Assembly (NCBI RefSeq): GCF_004331465.1
Contig: NZ_SJKB01000003.1
Location: 434,001-498,000 of the forward strand
Direction of reading: 5' to 3'
Length of the DNA stretch: 64,000 bases
Source of the DNA: Kribbella pittospori
Lineage (GTDB): Bacteria; Actinomycetota; Actinomycetes; Propionibacteriales; Kribbellaceae
Position numbers and translations under genes: made by a program. This document shows, in pieces, positions 17,434 through 25,890 of the stretch. Within the stretch, counting starts at the first letter, position 1. Each line of letters begins with the position of its first letter. Under the pieces are notes generated by a model. The model had not been told where the DNA came from. It saw nothing but the letters and a program-made list of their open reading frames with translations, and ran no database searches.

Positions 17434-18641
17434 ACCGGCAACACCGGCGTACGCGCCAACTCCGCCTTGGCCAGCGACTGCAGGTGCACTTCGTCCGGGC
17501 CGTCGAACAGGCGCATCGCCCGGTGCCAGCCGTACATGGCCGCAAGCGGAGTCGAGTCGCAGAGTCCGGCCCCGCCGTGCACCTGGATGGCTCGGTCGAT
17601 GACCGCCGTGGCCGCACGCGGAACGGCGACCTTGGCCATGGAGACCAGGTGCCGTGCGGCCTTGTTGCCGGCGGTGTCGATGACCTGGCAGGCCTGGTGG
17701 CAGAGCAGCCTGGCCTGCTCGATCTGCAGTCGTGACTCCGCGACCTGCTCTTGCAACATGCCTTGCGCTGCGAGCGGCGCGCCGAACGCCACTCGGCGGT
17801 GCGCGCGATCGGTGAGCATCGCCAGGGCGCGCTCCGCCGCGCCGAGCGCACGCATGCAGTGATGGATCCGGCCAGGGCCGAGCCGTGCCTGGGCTGCTGC
17901 GAACCCGCCACCCTCCTCACCGAGCACATTGGTGACCGGCACCCGGACACCGTCGAGCCGCAGCTCGACATGCCCGTGCTGATCGTGCCGGCCGAAGATC
18001 GACAGATCCCGTTCCACGGTGACGCCCGGAGTGTCCATCGGCACGATGACCATCGTCTGCTGGCGATGCACCGGCGCCGAGGGATCGGTCTTGCCCATCA
18101 GGATCAGGACCGCGCAGCGAGGATCGGCCGCGCCGGTGATCCACCACTTCCGGCCGGTGATGACGTAGTGGTCACGGTCTCGTTCGATCCGGGTGCCGAT
18201 GTTGGTCGCGTCGCTGCTGGCCACGTCGGGTTCGGTCATCGCGAACGCCGACCGGATCCGGCCCGCGAGCAACGGCTCGAGCCATTCGCGGGCTTGCTCC
18301 GGCGTGCCGAGCAGGTGCAGCAGTTCCATGTTGCCGGTGTCCGGCGCCTGGCAGTTGATCGCCTCCGGTGCGAGATCGCTGCTCCAGCCGGACAGCTCGG
18401 CGATCGGTGCGTACTCGAGCTGGGTCAGACCCGACTCGGATGGCAGGAACAGGTTCCACAGGCCGAGTTCCTGGGCCCGCAGCTTCAGCTCCTCGACGAC
18501 CGGCGGGACGCTGTGGTCCTCCGGACCCGCGGCGGCCCGGTACGCGTCGTACTTCGGCTCGGCCGGCAGCACGTGGTCGCGCATGAACACTGTCATCCGT
18601 TCGGTCAGCTCCCGCGCCCGGGGCGACGCCTCCGCGATCAT
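17430..18641 (-). CDS. Acyl-CoA dehydrogenase, ACAD10/11-like (LvaC-like)
   Basis: A 403-aa flavoprotein. The stretches CQAPDTGNMELLHLLGT, FAMTEPDVASSDATNIG and RLGPGRIHHCMRALG are characteristic of the ACAD10/11 branch rather than ordinary fatty acyl-CoA dehydrogenases. In that branch the enzyme works with an APH-type kinase that phosphorylates 4-hydroxyacyl-CoA, and the dehydrogenase-like partner removes the phosphate. The kinase is encoded just upstream here. The frame extends to 18710, but the ATG at 18641 is chosen because GGAGGAGG lies close upstream and the extra residues are Arg-rich and overlap the kinase gene. It overlaps the hydratase start by 4 nt. Confidence 0.92.
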   Translation of the reverse strand: MIAEASPRARELTERMTVFMRDHVLPAEPKYDAYRAAAGPEDHSVPPVVEELKLRAQELGLWNLFLPSESGLTQLEYAPIAELSGWSSDLAPEAINCQAPDTGNMELLHLLGTPEQAREWLEPLLAGRIRSAFAMTEPDVASSDATNIGTRIERDRDHYVITGRKWWITGAADPRCAVLILMGKTDPSAPVHRQQTMVIVPMDTPGVTVERDLSIFGRHDQHGHVELRLDGVRVPVTNVLGEEGGGFAAAQARLGPGRIHHCMRALGAAERALAMLTDRAHRRVAFGAPLAAQGMLQEQVAESRLQIEQARLLCHQACQVIDTAGNKAARHLVSMAKVAVPRAATAVIDRAIQVHGGAGLCDSTPLAAMYGWHRAMRLFDGPDEVHLQSLAKAELARTPVLPV

Positions 18642-18678
18642 CTGTGATCTCCTCCTCCGATTCGATCCGTACGCCGGT

Positions 18679-19716
18679 TCAGCCGTCGAGTGCTTGGTGG
18701 CCGCGGGCAACGAGTGGGCCGACCAGGCCGGCCAGCAGTTCGAAGCCGCCTCCGACGGTCTGGCCCCGCAGGTCGCGAAAGTGGATGCTCTCGAAGATCG
18801 CGGCCACCTTGTAGTACGCGAACCCGAGGTACCAACCCATGGTGCCCACGGGAACGTCCTGGTCGGCGGCGTACCGTTCGAGCAGCCGGCTGCCGGGAGG
18901 GAACGCCTGCCACTCGCCCGGTACCGCCGCCACCGGGCTGTTCAGCCCGGCGATGCCGTCCCACCAGACGAGCATCGAGGCCAGGTCGGTGAGCGGATCG
19001 CCGATGGTGGCCATCTCCCAGTCGAGGACGGCCCGGACCCGCGGTACTCCGGCGTGTTCCTCCAGTACGACGTTGTCGAGCCGGTAGTCACCGTGCACCA
19101 GCGTGGTCCGCGACGACCGGGGCAGGCCTTTCGCGAGCCGCTCGCCGAGCTCCGCGATCCCGGGGATGTCCCGCGACCGGGACGCCGCGAGTTGCGTGCC
19201 CCAGCGCCGGACCTGCCGCTCGAGGTAGCCGTCCGCACGGCCGAGGTCGGACAGACCGACGCTGGCCGGCTCGATGTCGTGCAGGACGGCGAGCGTGTCG
19301 ACCAGGGCGTCCGCGACCGCCTGCCCGGTCTCCGGGCTGACATGACCCAACTGCTCGGCGGTGCGGTAGATCGTGCCGTCGGCGTACTCCATCAGGTAGA
19401 AGGGCACACCGATCACCGACTGATCGGTGCAGAACAGGAACGTTCGGGGGACCGGCACCGGTGTCGGTGCCAGCGCGGACAGGACGTGGTACTCGCGACC
19501 CATGTCGTGGGCGGTCTCGAGTACATGGCCGAGCGGAGGCCGGCGGAGTACCCATCGTTGCCGGCCGTCGTCGAGCAGGTAGGTGAGGTTCGACCGTCCG
19601 CCCGCGATCAGCTCGGCCGACAGACCACCACGGAGCCCGCCGGGCAGGCGGTTCCCCAGGTAGGTGCGGAGAGCAACGAGGTTGAGCCCGGGCAGGGTGC
19701 CGGTGCCGTTCCTCAC
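18679..19716 (-). CDS. APH-type phosphotransferase (LvaA/ACAD10-kinase-like)
   Basis: A 345-aa kinase of the aminoglycoside phosphotransferase/choline kinase fold. The catalytic loop is HGDYRLDN (residues 208-215) and the metal-binding segment LDWEMATIGDPLTDLA begins at about 231. The glycine-rich loop is probably GGRSNLTYLL (39-48) with the lysine replaced by Arg in WVLRRPP. This subfamily pairs with ACAD10/11-like dehydrogenases; in Pseudomonas putida LvaA phosphorylates 4-hydroxyvaleryl-CoA. The adjacent ACAD11-like gene makes the same role likely here, more so than antibiotic resistance. It overlaps the acyl-CoA synthetase gene by 4 nt. Confidence 0.88.
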   Translation of the reverse strand: MRNGTGTLPGLNLVALRTYLGNRLPGGLRGGLSAELIAGGRSNLTYLLDDGRQRWVLRRPPLGHVLETAHDMGREYHVLSALAPTPVPVPRTFLFCTDQSVIGVPFYLMEYADGTIYRTAEQLGHVSPETGQAVADALVDTLAVLHDIEPASVGLSDLGRADGYLERQVRRWGTQLAASRSRDIPGIAELGERLAKGLPRSSRTTLVHGDYRLDNVVLEEHAGVPRVRAVLDWEMATIGDPLTDLASMLVWWDGIAGLNSPVAAVPGEWQAFPPGSRLLERYAADQDVPVGTMGWYLGFAYYKVAAIFESIHFRDLRGQTVGGGFELLAGLVGPLVARGHQALDG

Positions 19717-21368
19717 CCCGCTTGCTTCCGGAGTTCGCGTCGCAGGATCTTGCCGGTCACCGTCTTGGGCAACTCGTCGATCACCTCGACGCTGCGCGGA
19801 TACTTGTACGCCGCCAGCCGGTCCCTGCAGTGCGCGATCAGCTCGTCCGGCGTCGCCGTCGTACCCGGCTTGAGGCTGACGTACGCCTTCACGGTCTCGC
19901 CGCGGTACTCGTCCGGTACGCCGACGACGGCCGCCTCGCGTACGGCGGCGTGCTCGTACAGCACGTCCTCGACCTCGCGCGGCCAGACCTTGTAGCCGGC
20001 CGCGTTGATCAGGTCCTTCTTGCGGTCGACGATGTAGAACCAGCCCCGCTCGTCCATGAACCCGACGTCACCCGTGCGCAACTGCCCGCCGGCCAGCGCG
20101 TGCGCGGTCTCGTCCGGCTTGTTCCAGTAGCCGAGCACCACCTCGGGGCCGGACGTGACGATCTCGCCGATCTCGCCGGGCGGAAGGTCGTTCCCGTCGT
20201 CGTCCTGGATCCGCACCATCGTCCCCGGACCTGGTACGCCGACCGAGAGTGCACCGCTGACCGGATCGACCGGAGCGTGCACGCCGCGCGGAACGAGGTG
20301 CGAGGGTGACGTCGTCTCGGTGAGTCCGTAGACGTTGTGGAGATAGATGCCGAAGTCATCCTCGAAGCGCTGCGCGATGGCAGGGGAGATGGGCGCGCTC
20401 CCGGAGTACACAGTGGTCATCGATGCGAGATCCGCGCGCGTCGCGCCCGGCGTGTTCGACAACGCGATGAACACGGTGATCGCGCCGACCGTGAAGGCCG
20501 GACGGTGTTCACGGATCGCGTCCAGCATGACTCCCGGATCGAACCGGTAGGCCAGGACGAGTGGTCCGCGTGTCAACACGGACACTGAGATGTGCGCGAT
20601 CAGCCCGGTGATGTGGAACAGCGGCGCGACGCCGAGGACCCCGTGGTCCGAGGACAGTCCGCACCAGTCGCGATACACCTGCGCGTTGTAGGTCACGTTC
20701 CCGTGCGTGTTCATCGCACCCTTCGGCGTACCCGTGGTGCCGGAGGTGTAGGTCAGGAACGCCACGTCGTGGGCTTCGTACGACACCGGCTCGGGACGCA
20801 CGCCGGCGTGGGCGGCGATCAGTTCGACGAAGTCGGAGGTGCCTTCGTGCCGGGTGCGTTCGATACCTTTGAAGATGCGTTCGTCGTCGCGGCTCTGGTA
20901 GTCGAGTTCGCTGGTGGTGACCACGAACCGCACGTCCGTGTCACCGACGACGTCGCGCGCGACCCCGGCGTACAGGCCCTCCAGGCACAGCAACGCGGTC
21001 GCGCCGGAGTCCTTGAGATGGTGCGTGAGCTCGCGCGTCTTGCTCATCGGATTCACCGGTACGACGATGCCGCCGGCCTTCCAGGCGGCGACCAGGGCGA
21101 TGACGAACTGCGGCACGTTCTGCAGATAGAGGGCGATCCGGTCGCCACGGGTGAACCCGTTCGCCTGCAATGCGACGGCGAAGGCGTCGGACAGTTCGTC
21201 GATCTCGCGCAGGGTCAGCACGCCGTCGAAGTACTTGACGGCAACGGAGTCCGGGCAGTCGGCGACCGAGGCGCGGAACATCGCCAGCGCGTCGGTGAAC
21301 TCGGGCTCGAAGTCGGTTGCCTGGCCGGCGGCGTACCGGCCGAGCCAGGGACGGTCGTCGTAGCTCAT
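19713..21368 (-). CDS. Acyl-CoA synthetase (AMP-forming)
   Basis: A 551-aa adenylate-forming enzyme that activates a carboxylic acid to its CoA thioester. Motifs are the phosphate loop TYTSGTTGTPKGA, the YGLTETT core motif, the hinge ELRTGDVGFMDERGWFYIVDRKKD and the C-terminal lysine in PKTVTGKILRREL. Length and motifs fit the medium/long-chain acyl-CoA ligase group. It is placed between the cyclase and the kinase gene, so it should supply the CoA ester that the kinase and dehydrogenase act on, analogous to LvaE. The chain length of the acid cannot be deduced. Confidence 0.93.
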   Translation of the reverse strand: MSYDDRPWLGRYAAGQATDFEPEFTDALAMFRASVADCPDSVAVKYFDGVLTLREIDELSDAFAVALQANGFTRGDRIALYLQNVPQFVIALVAAWKAGGIVVPVNPMSKTRELTHHLKDSGATALLCLEGLYAGVARDVVGDTDVRFVVTTSELDYQSRDDERIFKGIERTRHEGTSDFVELIAAHAGVRPEPVSYEAHDVAFLTYTSGTTGTPKGAMNTHGNVTYNAQVYRDWCGLSSDHGVLGVAPLFHITGLIAHISVSVLTRGPLVLAYRFDPGVMLDAIREHRPAFTVGAITVFIALSNTPGATRADLASMTTVYSGSAPISPAIAQRFEDDFGIYLHNVYGLTETTSPSHLVPRGVHAPVDPVSGALSVGVPGPGTMVRIQDDDGNDLPPGEIGEIVTSGPEVVLGYWNKPDETAHALAGGQLRTGDVGFMDERGWFYIVDRKKDLINAAGYKVWPREVEDVLYEHAAVREAAVVGVPDEYRGETVKAYVSLKPGTTATPDELIAHCRDRLAAYKYPRSVEVIDELPKTVTGKILRRELRKQAG

Positions 21369-21375
21369 GGCGCGC

Positions 21376-22341
21376 CTACTTGATGACGACCGGGTTGACC
21401 GGGGCGCCGGTGCCGTTCACGACCTTGAGCGGGGCCGCGGTGTACATGAACTCCCACTGGCCGTCCTCGGCGCAGTCCGCGGCGAGCTTGTCGAGGTTGC
21501 AGATCTCGGTGAAGACGATGCCGAGGTTGCGCATCAGCGCGCAGTGCAATGGCAGCGCGACGCCGCTCTCGGGGTCGATCGTCACCTCGTTGGCGATGGT
21601 GTCGGTGACCAGGTTCGGCACCTCGAGGTCCTGGAACCACTGGACCAGTTCGGGGGAGTAGGTGAGCCCGGGCTCGCTGAAGCCGTCGTAGAAGGCTTCC
21701 TTGCCGAGTTGGTGGAAGAGGTTGAGGAAGCCGGTCCGGATCACCAGGATGTCGCGCTGGCGGATCTCGACACCCTGGGCCTCGGCGCAGGCGAGCAGGT
21801 CGTGCTGGGTGAAGGTCTCGCCCTTGTCCAGCGTCTCCTTGCCGCGGTGGCGGGCCATGTCCAGCAGCACACCACGGCCGACCACGCCCTTCTCCGCGAT
21901 CGGCTGCACGCTCGCCTTTGCCATCCCGCCGATCGTGCTGGTCGCGTCGTACCCGTTCCAGATCTCGCCGTCGTACCAGACGTGGCCGAGGGCGTCGTAC
22001 TGCGTCGAGCCCTGGAGGAAGGCGGACATCGCGTCGTCGGCGTAGTGGAGTCCACCCGGGAGGCTTGGGCCCTTGTCGGCGAGCCAGTGGCTCTCGTCCA
22101 GCAGCATGTACCGCTCCGAGCCTCGACGGCCGGGCCAGACCGGATCGCCCGCCGGGTTCCCCATCGGCATCTGGAGGGTGAATACCTTGCCGGAGCGGAC
22201 CAGTGCGACGGCGGCGAGGACCTGCGCCGGTCCGAGGTAGTTGAGGGCACCTACCTCGTCGTCCGCGCCCCACTTGCCCCAGTTCTTCGGCGAGTCCTTG
22301 AGCAGGTCACCGACGTAGGGTGCGCTTGCCGTCTCAGTCAT
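21376..22341 (-). CDS. Cyclase family (kynurenine formamidase-like) hydrolase
   Basis: A 321-aa metal-dependent hydrolase of the cyclase family. The metal-site region reads QGSTQYDALGHVWYDGEIWNG; in many relatives the first residue is His (HGTTQWD), so one ligand may differ. Other conserved parts are WGADDEVGALNYLGP near the start and VRTGF-like LVIRTGFLN. Members hydrolyse cyclic amides, lactones or formamides. As the first gene of a CoA-dependent catabolic operon, lactone opening to a hydroxy acid would be a logical role, but this is inference. It starts 25 nt after a candidate operator. Confidence 0.85.
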   Translation of the reverse strand: MTETASAPYVGDLLKDSPKNWGKWGADDEVGALNYLGPAQVLAAVALVRSGKVFTLQMPMGNPAGDPVWPGRRGSERYMLLDESHWLADKGPSLPGGLHYADDAMSAFLQGSTQYDALGHVWYDGEIWNGYDATSTIGGMAKASVQPIAEKGVVGRGVLLDMARHRGKETLDKGETFTQHDLLACAEAQGVEIRQRDILVIRTGFLNLFHQLGKEAFYDGFSEPGLTYSPELVQWFQDLEVPNLVTDTIANEVTIDPESGVALPLHCALMRNLGIVFTEICNLDKLAADCAEDGQWEFMYTAAPLKVVNGTGAPVNPVVIK

Positions 22342-22365
22342 CCTCGACCTCCGGTGTTTTGTGGA

Positions 22366-22383
22366 ACCGAGCGAGCGATCGGT
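22366..22383. promoter_or_regulatory. Candidate operator for the XRE-TetR regulator (site 1)
   Basis: ACCGA-N8-TCGGT is an inverted repeat lying between the catabolic-operon promoter and its first gene. Part of it, ACCGAGCGA plus the TC/GT end, recurs before the regulator gene at 22501-22514. Symmetric ACCG/CGGT arms are common in TetR-family operators. Its position downstream of the predicted transcription start suits repression. Confidence 0.5.
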
Positions 22384-22395
22384 CTGTGGTGAACA

Positions 22396-22424
22396 ACCCT
22401 GGCGAGGTGGTTGAAAGTTGTCAA
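22396..22424 (-). promoter_or_regulatory. Promoter of the cyclase/acyl-CoA operon
   Basis: On the minus strand, TTGACA (22424-22419) and CAGGGT (22401-22396) are separated by 17 nt. The -35 is a perfect consensus; the -10 is weak but keeps the A and final T. Transcription would start about 10 nt before operator site 1. Confidence 0.55.
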
Positions 22425-22500
22425 GATCTCGAATGATTAGAAACCACGTCCTCCGCAGTGCGGACGATGACGCGAAGTAGAGTGTTCAGTCATGAGGATT

Positions 22501-22514
22501 ACCGAGCGATCTGT
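22501..22514. promoter_or_regulatory. Candidate operator for the XRE-TetR regulator (site 2)
   Basis: ACCGAGCGATCTGT repeats the core of site 1 and sits 5 nt before the GTG of the regulator gene, overlapping where the ribosome would bind. A -10-like TAGAGT lies upstream at 22478-22483. This arrangement suggests autoregulation. Confidence 0.42.
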
Positions 22515-22519
22515 CGCCC

Positions 22520-23398
22520 GTGTCTGAACACCTGGCGACCGATGACGACGCCCGGGCCACCATCGGCCGCCGGGTTCGTCAGCTGCGGACGGCGCGCGGT
22601 ATCAGCCTGCGGCGGCTGGCCGCCGAGCTCGCCGTCAGCCCGGCCACGATGAGTGCTGTCGAGAACGGCCGCACCGGAGTCGATGCGGTCCGGCTGGCGC
22701 AGATCGCGGGACTGCTCAACGTACCGGTCGAGCAGTTGTTCCCGGAGTGGTCGACCGACCTACGGCAGCGGTCAGGTCGCGGCGTACTGGCGATGGCTGT
22801 GGTGGGGGAGGACTGGCGGCGGTTCCCGCCGATCGAGCTCGATGCGCCGCTGGCCGCGGCGCTCGCGGCGTTCCTCGAGGTCGGGTACCACGGCGCGACC
22901 ATCCGCGACATCGCGCAGCGGGCCGGGTTGTCCGTGCCGGGTCTTTATCACCACTACGCCAGCAAGCAGGAGATGCTGGTCGCGATCCTCGACCTGACCA
23001 TGGACGACCTGCAGACCCGGATGCTCGCGGCTCGGGCGGAAGGCCGGGACCCGGTGGCGCGATTCGCCTTGCTGGTCGAGTGTCTGGCTCTCTTCCACAC
23101 CCACCGGCGCGAACTCGGATTCGTCGGTGCCAGCGAGATGCGCAGCCTCCAGCCGGCCGCGCGCGAACGGGTCGCGGCGGCCCGGCGCGCCGTGCAGCGC
23201 ATGGTCGACGTCGAGGTGAAGCTCGCGGCCCAGGACGGGTCGTTCACCACGCCGCACGCCCACGAGGCGTCCCGCGCGGTGGTCACCATGTGCACCGCGC
23301 TGTCCCAGTGGTTCCAGGCCGGCGGACCGTCCACCCCCGAGGAGGTCGCCCACCTCTACGTCGACCTCGCACTCGACCTGGTGGGCAACCACTCCTAG
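22520..23398 (+). CDS. Transcriptional regulator with fused XRE and TetR DNA-binding domains
   Basis: A 292-aa protein carrying two helix-turn-helix domains. Residues about 13-70 form an XRE/Cro-type domain (IGRRVRQLRTARGISLRRLA, VSPATMSAVENGRTGVDAVRLAQIAGLL). Residues about 105-155 form a TetR N-terminal domain (LEVGYHGATIRDIAQRAGLSVPGLYHHYASKQEML). A TetR ligand-binding domain follows, with the segment ECLALFHTHRRELGFVGA. It diverges from the CoA catabolic operon, and similar sites lie before both. It is probably an acyl-CoA-responsive repressor, as for many TetR proteins beside acyl-CoA genes. The GTG start lacks a strong ribosome site. Its stop overlaps the convergent LamG gene by 4 nt. 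Confidence 0.88.
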   Translation: MSEHLATDDDARATIGRRVRQLRTARGISLRRLAAELAVSPATMSAVENGRTGVDAVRLAQIAGLLNVPVEQLFPEWSTDLRQRSGRGVLAMAVVGEDWRRFPPIELDAPLAAALAAFLEVGYHGATIRDIAQRAGLSVPGLYHHYASKQEMLVAILDLTMDDLQTRMLAARAEGRDPVARFALLVECLALFHTHRRELGFVGASEMRSLQPAARERVAAARRAVQRMVDVEVKLAAQDGSFTTPHAHEASRAVVTMCTALSQWFQAGGPSTPEEVAHLYVDLALDLVGNHS

Positions 23399-25359
23399 AG
23401 CGGCACACCCCAGGCGGCGAAGGTGGCGGGAGCCGCGTCGTAGTACTGGCCGGGGTTCTGGTGGAGCCATCGGACGTTGGCCGCGCTGATCGGGGAGTCG
23501 AACAGGCGGAGGTCGTCAACGTCGGCCACGGACGAGTCCGGGTTGTCGCCGCCGACGTTCAGCTCGGTCGGTTGCAGCAGCGCACCGGCCGAGTAGGACT
23601 CGATCGTGAACGGCTTGCCGTCCAGGAAGAACCGGATCGCCTTCTGGTCGCACGATGCCGCCACGTGCGTCCAGGTCTCGGCGGCGATCGGTCCTCTGGC
23701 CGAACTGAGGATCCCGGTGGTGCCGCTCGCGCCGAACAGCCGCACCCAGAACACTCCGTCCAGGATGCCCGCGTGCGCGACTTCGGAGCTGCTGTTCCGC
23801 AGAACGAGGAACCGGGCACCGCTGCTGCTCGCGCGACACTTCACCCACGCCGAGAACGCCCAGCCCGGTGGCGATGCCGGCCAGGTGAGCGTGGTCCTCG
23901 ATGCACCCGGACCGGTGCCGTTCGAGCCGAGAGCGGACCCCTGGATTCCGGTGACCCACGACCCGGCCGCGGTGAGTGTGAGGTCGTTGCCGGACGGCGA
24001 CTTGTCGTCCACCAGCGTCCCGGCGTTCTCGTTGAAGTGGTAGACGCCGCGGGCAACATTCTCCGGGCGGTACGGCGTGGCGACGGGCGCACCACTCCAG
24101 TAGCCCGAGGTCACCTCGGCCAGGAAGTTCTTCGTGAAGGTCAGGTAGTCGTACGACACCTGACCACCGGCGGTCGCGTCGCCACCGACGTACAGCGTGT
24201 CCAGTCCGTCGATCGCCGGCGACACGTGCGGGACACCGTCGCCGATGTTCACCGTCTCCTGGGCGTCCTCGAGCCGGACCTGCACGTACGTCGGGTTGAT
24301 CGCGATCAGGAACCGGGTCCATTGGCCGACCGTCAAGGTCGCCGTACTGGTCACCGAGACAGTGCCGTCGTCGATCGTGGTCCAGGTGGCGGTGACGGTG
24401 CGGGCGGTGTTCACCACGACGCGGACCCGTCCGTTGCCCAGGGCATCGTTGATGACGAGGATCGGGGCAGCCGCGCCGGTCGGTGCGGTGTCGAGACGGA
24501 GCCAGCCGGAGATGGCGAGCCGGTCGCAATCGGGGAAGTTGATCGTCCCAGTCGCGCCGGCCGCTGTCGCCGCGGAGACCAGCGCCCGTCCGTACAGGCC
24601 GGTGGTGAAACTCGCCGATGGAGCGACTGCGAGGTCTCTACCGTACGTGCCGAAGTCGTCGGCGGTGTCGTGGTCGAACGGGTAGATCGCCAACTGGTGG
24701 TCGATCTGCTCGGCGGCGATCAGAGTCGGCCAGTACGTCTCCTCGACCGGGTCGTTCCACCAGCGCAGGTCGTCGATGATCCCGTTCAGTGCCTCGGTGC
24801 CGGTGAGCGTGTTCCGCCCGGCCTCCATGACGACCTCGGTCGCGGAGTAGGTGAACGCGGCCGTGGCGTTGACCGACAGGACCTCGACACCGTCGACGGC
24901 GATCGTCACGGTGTCGGTGGCCGGCGTCGCGTCGTACACGACCAGGACGTGATGCTCCAGACCGTCGCGGATGCTCGTGCTCGTGCTGTACGTCGCGCCC
25001 GCGATCCTCGCCTCCACGTTGCCGCTGGAGTTGGACGCGTAGACGGCCCAGTTGAGGGTGCTGCTGCTGGTCGCGGACGCGATGCAGCGGGGTGCGGCGG
25101 TGGTGTCGTTGAGTTGGATCCACGCGGCGACCGACAGCCCGCCGTCGGTGTTGAGTGGGTAGAAGTCCTCTCCGGCCCTTGGCGGCCGGACCACCACATG
25201 CAGTGCGCCGCCGGTGCAGTTGAGGCCGTTGCCGTACCTGGCCGCTACGAGGGCCGCCGATCCGACGATCGTGCCGGGCAGGAAGTAGCCGGCGACGTCT
25301 CGCACCGTCGTCCCGTCGACCGTGTCCGCGTTGAACGTGTAGCCCGCTGCCTGCGCCAC
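23395..25359 (-). CDS. LamG-like domain protein, phage-tail-like
   Basis: A 654-aa protein built of three concanavalin A/LamG-like jelly-roll repeats (roughly residues 1-220, 225-420 and 430-650). Each starts with a phrase such as LAIYPFDHDTADDFG or GVYHFNENAGTLVDDKSPSGNDL and ends with a strand such as IDDLRWWNDPVE or VDDLRLFDSPISAANV. There is no signal peptide, transmembrane helix or catalytic motif. LamG proteins without a signal peptide are common as minor tail or receptor-binding proteins of actinophages. The GTG start at 25359 lies 3 nt after the stop of another phage-like gene. A glycan-binding structural role is likely. Confidence 0.8.
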   Translation of the reverse strand: MAQAAGYTFNADTVDGTTVRDVAGYFLPGTIVGSAALVAARYGNGLNCTGGALHVVVRPPRAGEDFYPLNTDGGLSVAAWIQLNDTTAAPRCIASATSSSTLNWAVYASNSSGNVEARIAGATYSTSTSIRDGLEHHVLVVYDATPATDTVTIAVDGVEVLSVNATAAFTYSATEVVMEAGRNTLTGTEALNGIIDDLRWWNDPVEETYWPTLIAAEQIDHQLAIYPFDHDTADDFGTYGRDLAVAPSASFTTGLYGRALVSAATAAGATGTINFPDCDRLAISGWLRLDTAPTGAAAPILVINDALGNGRVRVVVNTARTVTATWTTIDDGTVSVTSTATLTVGQWTRFLIAINPTYVQVRLEDAQETVNIGDGVPHVSPAIDGLDTLYVGGDATAGGQVSYDYLTFTKNFLAEVTSGYWSGAPVATPYRPENVARGVYHFNENAGTLVDDKSPSGNDLTLTAAGSWVTGIQGSALGSNGTGPGASRTTLTWPASPPGWAFSAWVKCRASSSGARFLVLRNSSSEVAHAGILDGVFWVRLFGASGTTGILSSARGPIAAETWTHVAASCDQKAIRFFLDGKPFTIESYSAGALLQPTELNVGGDNPDSSVADVDDLRLFDSPISAANVRWLHQNPGQYYDAAPATFAAWGVPL

Positions 25360-25362
25360 GGT

Positions 25363-25758
25363 CTACCCGGCCCGGCGGACCCGGACGGTCACCGTCAGAT
25401 CGGCACCCGAGGCCGTCGATCCGACCTGGTCGACATCGACGGTGAGATAGTCGCCGGCGGTCAGCGCGGTGACGTCCGGCGGGTCGCCGGCGTCGGTGTT
25501 CGTCCCGGCCGCGATCGTCGGCCGCTTCCCCTGATCGGTGTAGATCGTGGTGCCGTTCTTGTTCACGTCGACGACCAGCGCGGCGCCGGTCGGTGCGGTG
25601 TTCACGGCGGCCCGGACGGTCTCGACGACGTATGCGTCTTCGAGGTAGATCCGCGACTTGCCGGTCGCGACGGCGACGGCTCCGGTCACCGAGAACGTGT
25701 ACGCCTCGATCGGTACTGCCAGGACGCCGTCGATGGTCAGACTTCCCTGGACGTGCAT
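25363..25758 (-). CDS. Small phage-tail-like structural protein
   Basis: A 131-aa beta-rich protein. The core NTAPTGAALVVDVNKNGTTI, followed by KRPTIAAGTNT and YLTVDVDQVGST, is a pattern I recognise from tail-region structural proteins of siphophages. The ATG at 25758 has GGGGGAG about 7 nt upstream; an upstream extension to 25800 is possible but Gly/Pro-rich. It pairs with the LamG protein immediately downstream. No capsid, terminase, tape-measure or integrase gene is nearby, so this is a two-gene remnant or a domesticated module. Confidence 0.7.
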   Translation of the reverse strand: MHVQGSLTIDGVLAVPIEAYTFSVTGAVAVATGKSRIYLEDAYVVETVRAAVNTAPTGAALVVDVNKNGTTIYTDQGKRPTIAAGTNTDAGDPPDVTALTAGDYLTVDVDQVGSTASGADLTVTVRVRRAG

Positions 25759-25890
25759 CAATACTCCCCCCACCGGCGGCCCCCTGCCGTCCGGACGCAC
25801 GAGCGTACGGGATCAGTGAGGGCTGTAGCCAGGCCAACGGGGCGCACCTAGTCTGGAAAAGTTGCTGAGCGGGCCGGGGAGGGGCGGGCG

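Noticed and set aside
18679..19716. Aminoglycoside resistance kinase
   Set aside because: The fold fits, but the coupling to an ACAD11-like dehydrogenase and an acyl-CoA synthetase points to CoA-ester metabolism.
23395..25758. Possible complete prophage or mobile element
   Set aside because: No integrase, transposase, attachment repeats or capsid genes were seen on either side; only two tail-like genes are present.
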